NCBI GenBank assembly: GCA_002331335.1
Contig: DCZO01000016.1
Span: 203,360 to 250,814, forward strand
Direction of reading: 5' to 3'
Length of the DNA stretch: 47,455 nt
Source of the DNA: Nitrospira sp. UBA2082
GTDB taxonomy: Bacteria; Nitrospirota; Nitrospiria; Nitrospirales; Nitrospiraceae
Made by a program: the position numbers and the translations under genes. This document shows, piece after piece, positions 8,298-15,036 of the stretch. The stretch's first letter is position 1; the number at the start of each line of letters is the position of its first letter. Below the pieces are notes generated by a model. It did no database searches and was not told the DNA's origin. It was given only the letters and a program-made list of their open reading frames with translations.

Positions 8298-8468
8298 GCA
8301 GGATGCTGAAAACGTCCGCCAGCGTCGTTCTCGTATCGCTCAGAGGCTCAACATACGGCTCAGAGTATGCCTCGCCTCTTCGCTTGCTGCGGCCTTGCCT
8401 GCGGATCGGCGCGTCTTGGCGCGCCGGGGCTGGGCGGGTGAGATGAGAGGCCTTTTTTAGCATCCTGC
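8298..8468 (+). repeat. GCAGGATGCT-ended interspersed repeat, copy 1
   Basis: A 171-bp element with perfect 10-bp terminal inverted repeats, gcaggatgct at 8298-8307 and agcatcctgc at 8459-8468. A T run precedes the right end, so a terminator role is plausible. The left part matches the reverse complement of 31083-31208 closely, while a GC-rich stretch near the right end is private to this copy. It starts in the TAG stop of the detached queA tail. Together with 8193-8257 it fills the gap up to the next gene. Confidence 0.8.
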
Positions 8469-8489
8469 GGGCGTCGATACAGTCAGGTC

Positions 8490-9470
8490 TCACGAGCCGG
8501 CTTTGGCGAGACAACAGTGTTTGTAGGCGTTGCCGCTGCCGCAGGGGCAGGGAGTGTTCCGGCCAAGGCCGCCGGCCGGACGGGGAGCCAGGCTCAATAG
8601 TGCCCGCGGGTCCTGGTGAAACAGATCCCGCATGATCGCATAGAGGGCCGGGTCTCGCCGTTCCAGGGACGCGGGCGACGTGAAGAAATATTCGGCCAAC
8701 ACGGCGAAGAATTCGTGCTCGTTCGTGTAGGCATAGGCGTCCAGCCCGGCCCGGTGCCGTGACGGATGGGCGAGCTCCTTCGCCACAAACCGCATCCACT
8801 GCCGCACCGCCATCCAGGGGACTTCCGGCGGGATCCCGTAGTCACGTGTCTCCCGCTCGACCAGGTGCGCGAACTCATGCACCCCCACGTGGTGATGCCC
8901 AGACGGATGATCGAATCCCGCCAGCAGCGCCGGCTTCGAGAGAATCATCACCCCGCTCAAATGGTGCAGCCCCGCCATCCCTACAATGGTCTCCTGTTTT
9001 CCCCCGTCGGTCCGGTAGGCGTCGTCGAAGGCGTCGGGATAGATCAGCACTTCGTGCAGCCGGTGGTACGACCAGTCCTCAAATCCGAAGATCGGAATCA
9101 CCGCACTCGCCGCGACCAGCACGCGGACCGTGTCGTCCACCTCCGTGCGGATTCCCGTGATCCGGACCTCATCCAGGAAGATCTGCACCAGGTGCCGAAA
9201 CCGCGTCCGGCCCGCCCCGTCCAGGGCCCGGAAGAACGCCACGTGCGTCTGTAGAATTGTCTCCCACGCAGGCGGAAACGGCTGCTCCATCACCGCGAGC
9301 CGCCGGAGACAGCGCCGGCGCACCCACCAGTAGGCGAGAGGACTCAATCCGACGAGGACCCACAGCACCGGAACGATCCAGCCCAGCCACGCGGCCGCGA
9401 GCACCGCCAGTCCGGCAGCGACCAGCGCTTCCCGGCGATTGCGTGCATTCAGTTCCGGCGTCACCAACAT
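8490..9470 (-). CDS. MtfA-like zinc peptidase with SEC-C tail
   Basis: A 326-residue membrane-anchored member of the MtfA (PF06167) metallopeptidase family. Residues 18-50 hold two hydrophobic segments. The zinc-binding HEFAH is at 198-202 and the third ligand is likely in the NEHEFFAVLAEYFF region (251-260). In E. coli, MtfA binds the regulator Mlc and has aminopeptidase activity. The C terminus carries a SEC-C zinc motif (CPCGSGNAYKHCC, residues 308-320), a module absent from E. coli MtfA. The gene faces the queA side of the island and stands alone on the minus strand. Confidence 0.88.
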   Translation of the reverse strand: MLVTPELNARNRREALVAAGLAVLAAAWLGWIVPVLWVLVGLSPLAYWWVRRRCLRRLAVMEQPFPPAWETILQTHVAFFRALDGAGRTRFRHLVQIFLDEVRITGIRTEVDDTVRVLVAASAVIPIFGFEDWSYHRLHEVLIYPDAFDDAYRTDGGKQETIVGMAGLHHLSGVMILSKPALLAGFDHPSGHHHVGVHEFAHLVERETRDYGIPPEVPWMAVRQWMRFVAKELAHPSRHRAGLDAYAYTNEHEFFAVLAEYFFTSPASLERRDPALYAIMRDLFHQDPRALLSLAPRPAGGLGRNTPCPCGSGNAYKHCCLAKAGS

Positions 9471-9536
9471 CGGTACGTGCTCCTAAAACCAGCCTGCGTC
9501 ACGATTCTACACCGATCTTCGATCCCGCTCAGCCCG

Positions 9537-9562
9537 CAGTCTTCGATACTCAGTCTTTCGTA
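9537..9562 (+). repeat. Direct repeat left of HigBA module
   Basis: A 26-base sequence (core tcgatactcagtctttcgta) that matches 10399-10424 at 24 of 26 positions. The two copies flank the HigBA-type operon, suggesting the operon entered as a unit. No transposase gene lies inside. Confidence 0.65.
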
Positions 9563-9618
9563 AAGGGACTCAGCCATCAGGACTCAGAACGCTCCGCACC
9601 TTGAGAAAGTTGCCCAGA

Positions 9619-9647
9619 TTGACAGTATGTCACATGTGACATATAGT
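9619..9647 (+). promoter_or_regulatory. Promoter with palindromic operator of the HigBA-type operon
   Basis: A -35 box TTGACA (9619-9624), a 17-base spacer and a -10 box TATAGT (9642-9647) form a near-consensus sigma-70 promoter. A perfect 18-bp palindrome, TATGTCACATGTGACATA (9626-9643), fills the spacer and enters the -10 box. This is the expected position for autorepression by the XRE antitoxin encoded downstream. A ribosome site AAGGAGGG follows at about 9652. Confidence 0.8.
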
Positions 9648-9667
9648 GTCGAAGGAGGGCGGGCGAT

Positions 9668-10017
9668 TTGGGGAAGACACCTGAGAAAGGGAAGCCGCTT
9701 GTCTGGCTGAGAGGCGAGGTTAAGACCCCGCCGTTTTCCCATGCGGCACGCCTTGAAGCGGGATATCTTCTTCGCTTGTTGCAAGAGGGAGAGTTGTTTG
9801 GTCTCCCGCATTCACGACCGATGCCGGTCATTGGGCCCCGGTGCCATGAGTTGAGGATCACCGATGAAGGGGCACATTTCGCATCTTGTATAGGGCTGAT
9901 GTGGATGCCGTCGTCATTCTGGATGTGTTTCGCAAGAAGACGGAGCAAACGCCACGATCAGTCATTGAGACCTGCAAACGGCGACTTCGAAACTATGATG
10001 ATCTGACCGGAAGGTAG
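9668..10017 (+). pseudogene. Gp49/HigB-like toxin, frameshifted
   Basis: Resembles the phage-derived Gp49-like (HigB/RelE superfamily) toxins. The first part reads WLRGEVKTPPFSHAARLEAG and later PVIGPRCHELRITDEGAHF. After CATTTC at about 9877-9882 the homologous reading continues in another frame as RILYRADVDAVVILDVFRKK and on to RRLRNYDDLTGR, ending with TAG at 10015-10017. One missing T (CATTTC for CATTTTC) would join the two parts. The unshifted frame gives an unrelated tail. TTG at 9668 is the start, 8 bases after AAGGAGGG. Either a real inactivation or a base-call error in a short T run; all core genes nearby are intact, which favours a real change. Confidence 0.8.
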
Positions 10018-10021
10018 GAAG

Positions 10022-10369
10022 ATGACAATGAAAAAGACGAAGCGGACAAAGTTGGAAGCTGCCGGGTGGGCGGTCGGGTCGGTCCAGGAATTCCTGGGTC
10101 TGTCGGATGCGGAGGCGGCCCTGATTGAAATGAAACTAGGGCTCAGCCGGAGCTTGCGCGCGCGGCGGCAGAAATGCGGCTTATCCCAGGTTCAGTTAGC
10201 CGAACGGCTTCAATCCAGCCAATCCCGTGTCGCCAAAATGGAAGCTGGTGACCCCTCTGTTTCAATGGATCTCTTGGTGAACTCGCTCCTCCTCCTCGGC
10301 GCCACCGCAATGGACCTCGCCAAAGCCATTCGCGGAGGGGAGAAGGGTAAAGGCCGCTACGCTGCCTAA
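10022..10369 (+). CDS. XRE-family antitoxin (HigA-like)
   Basis: A 115-residue DNA-binding protein. A helix-turn-helix spans about residues 53-80 (RQKCGLSQVQLAERL, then SQSRVAKMEAG), typical of HigA antitoxins that follow Gp49-like toxins. The gene starts 4 bases after the toxin stop in the reconstructed frame, with GGAAGGTAGG upstream. An in-frame ATG at 10028 is an alternative. It likely binds the palindrome at 9626-9643 to repress its own operon. Because the toxin gene is frameshifted, this would be an intact antitoxin without an active partner. Downstream lies the second 26-base direct repeat. Confidence 0.85.
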   Translation: MTMKKTKRTKLEAAGWAVGSVQEFLGLSDAEAALIEMKLGLSRSLRARRQKCGLSQVQLAERLQSSQSRVAKMEAGDPSVSMDLLVNSLLLLGATAMDLAKAIRGGEKGKGRYAA

Positions 10370-10398
10370 GTCGCGTCCATCCACTCTTTTCCCCCGAT

Positions 10399-10424
10399 CA
10401 GTCCTCGATACTCAGACTTTCGTA
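10399..10424 (+). repeat. Direct repeat right of HigBA module
   Basis: Right-hand partner of 9537-9562, 24 of 26 bases identical. It lies 29 bases after the antitoxin stop and so closes a roughly 0.86-kb unit. Confidence 0.65.
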
Positions 10425-10511
10425 GTTGCTCTGTCCCCCCAGCCCTCCCTTGTTATCCCCAGCGAGTTCGATGGAGAATAGCGCGCCGGCGGACAGGCAC
10501 AGGAGGGCACC

Positions 10512-10943
10512 ATGCGCACCATCGTCGTGGCCATCGCCTTGGTGATGTGGACGGGGGTGGCAGCCCAGGCCGAAGACCTCGGCAACCTGAGCGCAAATCC
10601 CTTTCTGTACGAGTCCACCGCCAATCCGTTCGGCAAGGGGAGTGTCTTCGCGCCGAACGGGATCAATAATCCCGTCAGCCCCTACGGCAGCCCCTTCAGT
10701 AACCAGTCGGCCACCAATCCCTTCGCCACCGAGGCGCCCAGACTCTACGATCAACAGGGGAACTACCGCGGCAAGCTGAGCGCGAACCCGTTCGATCCCG
10801 AATCCACCAGCAACCAGTTCGGCCGCTACGGCTCACCTTTCTCGCCGGACTCCCTCAACAACCCCTACGGCGCAGGGAGCCCCTTTAGATCCGACTCGCC
10901 GAATAATCCGTATGGGAAGGGCTGGAGGATTGAGGGGCAGTAG
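10512..10943 (+). CDS. Secreted NPF/NPYG-repeat protein
   Basis: A 143-residue product with a signal peptide (residues 1-20, ending AAQA). The mature part is built from short repeats: SANPF, ANPFGKGS, NNPVSPYGSPFS, ATNPF, SANPFDPESTSNQFGRYGS, NNPYGAGSPF, NNPYGKG. The unit can be written as (S/N)NP(F/Y)G..SPF and occurs about eight times in two blocks, with SANPF opening each block. No domain with known function is seen. Repeats of this kind suggest an extended periplasmic or surface protein. AGGAGG lies 5 bases before the ATG, so the start is firm. It stands between the HigBA unit and the restriction operon. Confidence 0.85.
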   Translation: MRTIVVAIALVMWTGVAAQAEDLGNLSANPFLYESTANPFGKGSVFAPNGINNPVSPYGSPFSNQSATNPFATEAPRLYDQQGNYRGKLSANPFDPESTSNQFGRYGSPFSPDSLNNPYGAGSPFRSDSPNNPYGKGWRIEGQ

Positions 10944-11136
10944 GGGGTGAGGACGGGCGGCGAATATTGCTAGGCAATCGCTCAGTGCATTGGAGAGGAA
11001 GTCTACTGTAATACAGGCTTCGCCATCCCATGCTAAGGGCCTTCCTGGTAGGGGGTGAAATCTGTTGAAGAAAGGGGTAAGCTTTCGCGGCATTCCGCGT
11101 CCACGGAAAGGTTCCGAACCCCCTTTCTCTTTCGCC

Positions 11137-11805
11137 ATGAGCCTGATCAAGTCAAAAATACGTGTCGCTGATCACGGGGAGGTATTCACACCACCGTGGA
11201 TGGTGGAAGCGATGCTCGACCTTGTCAAGGGCGAGACCGAGCGGATTGACTCCCGCTTCTTGGAGCCAGCATGCGGGAGCGGGAACTTCCTCGTTCGGAT
11301 TCTACAGCGCAAGCTTGCTGCCGTCGAACTCAAGTTTGGAAAGTCCGACTTTGAAAAGCGGCACTACGCTCTTCTCGCTCTGATGTGCACCTACGGAATT
11401 GAACTTCTGGCGGATAATATCGCCGAGTGCCGCTCTAATATGCTGGAGATCCTTGCCGACTATCTGAATCTCGAGGAGTTGGATAACCTGTATCAGGCCG
11501 CCTCCTATGTGTTGTCGCAAAACCTCATCCACGGTGATGCGTTGACAATGCAAACCAACGATGGCCAACCAATAACGTTTGCCGAGTGGGGCTATCTTGG
11601 CAAGGGGAAGTTTCAGCGGCGAGATTTTCGCTTGGACATACTCACGCAGGCGTCTGCCTACAGTGCGGAGGGAGACCTCTTTGCTAGCCTCGGAAAACAT
11701 GAAATCTTCATGCCGACCAAGACCTACCCGCCGATGACGGTGAGCGAATTGTCTGCCGGCTTTATGCACATGGCACTTGTCCCATCACCTGGGGAGGGGC
11801 CATGA
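11137..11805 (+). CDS. SAM-dependent DNA methylase-like protein lacking the NPPY motif
   Basis: A 222-residue protein resembling the N-terminal half of N6-adenine DNA methylases annotated as restriction subunit M. GEVFTPPWMVEAMLDLV (14-30) and SAM motif I FLEPACGSGN (41-50) are clear. A motif resembling NLIHGDAL follows, but there is no NPPY or DPPY motif; the expected region reads FAEWGYLGKGKFQRRDFRLD. It may therefore not methylate by itself. ATG at 11137 is preferred; a TTG at 11065 would add 24 residues of unlikely composition. Its stop overlaps the next start by 4 bases (ATGA). It is the first gene of a five-gene overlapping operon. Confidence 0.8.
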   Translation: MSLIKSKIRVADHGEVFTPPWMVEAMLDLVKGETERIDSRFLEPACGSGNFLVRILQRKLAAVELKFGKSDFEKRHYALLALMCTYGIELLADNIAECRSNMLEILADYLNLEELDNLYQAASYVLSQNLIHGDALTMQTNDGQPITFAEWGYLGKGKFQRRDFRLDILTQASAYSAEGDLFASLGKHEIFMPTKTYPPMTVSELSAGFMHMALVPSPGEGP

Positions 11806-12953
11806 CGACCGTGGCCGCTTCCGTGCCTGTGCTTCGCTGGGCGGCGCAACGCTCGCGCCTAGACGATGGTGACCTGTCGGCGCGTTTCAACAAGTGGCCC
11901 TTGTGGCTCACTGGCGAAGCTCAGCCCACGCTCAAGCAACTAGAAGACTTCGCGCGCCTCACCCACACCGCCATCGGCTATTTTTTCCTGCTCCAGCCGC
12001 CAGCACTGGCATTGCCGGTGCCGGACTTCCGCACCCTGCGCGACCAGGCGCTTGCCGAACCCAGCAGCAACCTGCTGGACACCCTTTACCTATGCCAGCA
12101 ACGGCAGGACTGGTACCGCGACCATGCCCGCATGCACGGCTTACTGGCCTTGCCATTTGTCGGCAGCGCCAGCCTGCAGGAAGCGCCGGAGTCTGTGGCG
12201 CAACGTTTGCGCGAGATGTTGGGCTTGTCAGCTGAGGTGCGTCGCCAAATGTCCACCTGGACTGATGCACTGCGCCAATTGATTGCCAAGGCCGAGGACG
12301 CCGGGGTGATGGTGATGGTGAGTTCCGTTGTGGGCAGCAACAGCCACCGCAAGCTGGACGTGGGTGAGTTTCGCGGCTTCGCGCTTGCCGACGGTCTTGC
12401 GCCACTGGTCTTCCTGAACGGCGCAGACAGCAAGACCGCGCAGATGTTCACATTGGCGCACGAGCTGGCCCATGTGTGGCTTGGCGCAACAGGCGTGTCG
12501 GACACGCAGGCGGGTCAGGTGCCAGAGCAGCAAACCGAGCGCTGGTGCAACCAGGTCGCGGCGGAACTGTTGATGCCTATGGAGGAGCTGCGAGCAGCGC
12601 ACCAGCGCCATGCGCCAATTCCAGAGGAGGTCCAGCGGCTGGCGCGCGAGTTCAAGGTCAGCACCCTGGTGGCCTTGCGTCGCCTGTTCGATGCTGGATA
12701 CATCAGCCGGGCCGCGCTGTGGCAGCACTACCAGGAGGAGCAGGAACGGTTGAGTGCTCTGAAGGAACGTAGCAGCAGTGGCGGCGACTTCTACCGCAGC
12801 CTGGGTGCTCGTACGAGCAAGCGCTTTGCCCGCGCCATCGTCTCCAGCACGCTAGAGGGCTTGACCTCGTTTCCGGATGCCTTTCGCATGCTGGGCGTGC
12901 GCAAGACGGCCACGTTCTACGAAGCGGCGCGCGAGCTGGGGGTCACGGTGTGA
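11802..12953 (+). CDS. ImmA/IrrE-family metallopeptidase
   Basis: A 383-residue protein with an N-terminal region resembling an XRE-like helical domain (residues 1-65) and a central ImmA/IrrE zinc peptidase. The HExxH is HELAH at 220-224 in MFTLAHELAHVWLG, and a further ligand is likely Glu255 in CNQVAAELLMP. Relatives cleave repressor proteins, as ImmA does for ImmR, or act in toxin-antitoxin-like pairs with DUF4411 proteins. Its stop overlaps the following DUF4411 gene, so the two probably form such a pair inside the restriction operon. The target protein is unknown. Confidence 0.88.
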   Translation: MTTVAASVPVLRWAAQRSRLDDGDLSARFNKWPLWLTGEAQPTLKQLEDFARLTHTAIGYFFLLQPPALALPVPDFRTLRDQALAEPSSNLLDTLYLCQQRQDWYRDHARMHGLLALPFVGSASLQEAPESVAQRLREMLGLSAEVRRQMSTWTDALRQLIAKAEDAGVMVMVSSVVGSNSHRKLDVGEFRGFALADGLAPLVFLNGADSKTAQMFTLAHELAHVWLGATGVSDTQAGQVPEQQTERWCNQVAAELLMPMEELRAAHQRHAPIPEEVQRLAREFKVSTLVALRRLFDAGYISRAALWQHYQEEQERLSALKERSSSGGDFYRSLGARTSKRFARAIVSSTLEGLTSFPDAFRMLGVRKTATFYEAARELGVTV

Positions 12954-13444
12954 GTTATCTACTGGATGCCAATGTGTTCATGTCCGCGAAGAACCTTCAC
13001 TACGGCCTGGATTTCTGCCCGGCGTTCTGGGACTGGCTGGTGCACAAGGGCAATACAGGATCAGTGTTCAGTATCGACAAGGTGGCTGATGAAATTGAGG
13101 CCGGTCAGGACGATTTATCTGATTGGGCCAGGAACCACGGCCATGCGCTCTTTCGTCGAACGCCGCCGACACTGGCGCCGCAGTTCACGCAGGTCAGTAC
13201 ATGGGCCACGGGGCAGCACTACACACCGGCCGCCATCAACACCTTTTTGCAGGCTGCGGAATTCTATCTGCTCGCCCATGCGCTTGCCGGCAATCATATA
13301 GTGGTGACCCACGAGGTTCCTTCAAACTCGCCTGGGCGCATCAAGATCCCGAATGCATGCGTGGGCCTGGGCGTCCGGTTCATGACGCCCTACCAGATGC
13401 TGCGCATCGAACGAGCGCGGTTCGTGTTGGGAGCACACGCATGA
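12950..13444 (+). CDS. DUF4411 PIN-like protein
   Basis: A 164-residue protein of the DUF4411 family with a PIN-like fold. The first acidic residue of a PIN active site is seen in YLLDANVFMSAKN (Asp6), an acidic VADEIEAGQDD segment lies mid-protein, and the family segment IVVTHEVPSNSPGRIKIPN is near the end, followed by GVRFMTPYQML. PIN proteins are often ribonucleases; activity here is not shown. The GTG start at 12950 overlaps the ImmA stop, and its own stop overlaps the next methylase start as ATGA. The pairing with an ImmA/IrrE gene is a recurrent association. Confidence 0.88.
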   Translation: MSYLLDANVFMSAKNLHYGLDFCPAFWDWLVHKGNTGSVFSIDKVADEIEAGQDDLSDWARNHGHALFRRTPPTLAPQFTQVSTWATGQHYTPAAINTFLQAAEFYLLAHALAGNHIVVTHEVPSNSPGRIKIPNACVGLGVRFMTPYQMLRIERARFVLGAHA

Positions 13445-15036
13445 TAGAGCAAGTCAGCTTCACGCTGCGTGGCCGCAATCCAGACGTGCTGACCTGCATT
13501 GCCAATCTTTCCAACGACGAGGTGTTCACGCCACCAGAGTTCGCCAACCGAATGCTGGATACCCTCGCCGAGGCATGGGCGGCCGACAACGATGGCGCGA
13601 ACATTTGGGCGAACAGTTCAGTGAGGTTTTTGGACCCATTTGCAAAATCTGGCGTGTTTCTCCGCGAGGTCACCAGCCGCCTCACTAAGGGCTTGGCGAC
13701 TGAAATGCCGAACCTCGATGAGCGCGTCGATCACATCCTGACCAAGCAGGTGTTCGGCATTGGCATCACGTATCTCACGAGCCTGCTGACGCGTCGGAGT
13801 GTGTATTGCTCGAAGCACGCTCAGGGCAAGCACTCAATTGCAAAGGGATTCGCCAACGACGCGGGCAACATCTGGTTCGAGCGCATAGAACACACGTGGA
13901 TAGATGGCAAGTGCAACTATTGCGGTGCCAATCAGAATATATTCGATCGCGGAGTAGGTCTTGAATCACATGCCTACGCGTTCATTCATACCGACAACAT
14001 CAAGACTCGGATGACCGAGTTGTTTGGAGGCGATATGCAATTTGATGTGATCATCGGCAACCCGCCATATCAGATGACTGGGGGAGGCGGAGGGACGAAC
14101 GACTCGCCGATCTACGACCTGTTTGTTAGGCAAGCCATGCGAATGGAGCCGAGGTTTCTCAGCATGGTTATTCCATCGAGGTGGATGGCTGGTGGCCGCG
14201 GACTTGGTGAATTTCGCGCCGAGTTTCTTGGTGACCGGCGCGTTCGCACGCTCGTTGACTATGAGAACGCGAAGGACGTATTTCCCACTGTAGGGATTGG
14301 TGGCGGAATCTGTTACTTCCTCTGGGACCGTGACAACGCGGGGCTGTGTGCGTGCGTCTATCACCGAAATGGCATGAGCATCGGACCGAATACGCGCGCC
14401 CTTGACGAGTTCGATGTCTTCGTGCGTGACAAGCGGGCAGTGGACATCCTGCACAAGATAGTGGCAGCCGGCGAGCGGCCGTTCGAGGAGCTTGTCAGCG
14501 GAGACACACCCTTCGGTTTGGCGACGAATTTCTCGGACTATGCGCAGAACGTGGCACCGAGCCGTGGGCAGGTCCGTCTCTATGCCAATGTCGGGACAAC
14601 AAGAGTTCGCGGCGCCATGGCCCGCAAGACGATCAACAAGAACTCGCATTTGATTGATGTGTGGAAGTTGTTTCTCCCGGTAGCCGGGTCTGGCCGTGAG
14701 CGAGAGAGAAGCGGCGTGGACTTGGTGTTAAGCCCGCCCATACTTGGTGAGCCAGGGTCCGTATGTACACAGACCTACCTCGTCGCCGGTCCTCTGAGTT
14801 CGAAGGTCGAAGCAGAGAGTGTTGAGTCGTATCTGCAAACGAGACTTGTGCGATTTCTTATTTCTCTCCGCAAGCCGGCCCAACACGTGTTTAGCGGCAT
14901 GTACCGGTGGGTTCCCATACAGCCATGGGATCGGACTTGGACCGATGCTGACCTCTACAAGAAGTACGGAATTACGAAAATTGAGATTGCGTTTATAGAA
15001 AGCTTGATTCGGCCTATGGGCGAGGGCGATGAGTAA
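13441..15036 (+). CDS. Eco57I-type adenine DNA methylase
   Basis: A 531-residue probable N6-adenine methyltransferase. It begins with the NDEVFTPPEFANRMLD segment, has a SAM motif I variant FLDPFAKSG (63-71) and the catalytic NPPY at 207-210 in FDVIIGNPPYQM. A CNYCG pair around residue 159 may bind zinc. The C-terminal half probably recognises DNA. Unlike the first gene of the operon, it has all core motifs. ATG at 13441 overlaps the DUF4411 stop; upstream in-frame codons to 13123 only read the DUF4411 gene in another frame. It overlaps the helicase gene by 8 bases. Confidence 0.88.
   Translation: MIEQVSFTLRGRNPDVLTCIANLSNDEVFTPPEFANRMLDTLAEAWAADNDGANIWANSSVRFLDPFAKSGVFLREVTSRLTKGLATEMPNLDERVDHILTKQVFGIGITYLTSLLTRRSVYCSKHAQGKHSIAKGFANDAGNIWFERIEHTWIDGKCNYCGANQNIFDRGVGLESHAYAFIHTDNIKTRMTELFGGDMQFDVIIGNPPYQMTGGGGGTNDSPIYDLFVRQAMRMEPRFLSMVIPSRWMAGGRGLGEFRAEFLGDRRVRTLVDYENAKDVFPTVGIGGGICYFLWDRDNAGLCACVYHRNGMSIGPNTRALDEFDVFVRDKRAVDILHKIVAAGERPFEELVSGDTPFGLATNFSDYAQNVAPSRGQVRLYANVGTTRVRGAMARKTINKNSHLIDVWKLFLPVAGSGRERERSGVDLVLSPPILGEPGSVCTQTYLVAGPLSSKVEAESVESYLQTRLVRFLISLRKPAQHVFSGMYRWVPIQPWDRTWTDADLYKKYGITKIEIAFIESLIRPMGEGDE

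Noticed and set aside
11065..11136. TTG start adding 24 residues to the first methylase-like gene
   Set aside because: The added residues are basic and proline-rich, unlike the family. ATG at 11137 fits better, though no strong ribosome site decides it.
13123..13440. Upstream extension of the Eco57I-type methylase
   Set aside because: It reads the DUF4411 gene in another frame. The ATG at 13441 overlaps the DUF4411 stop and fits the methylase start.
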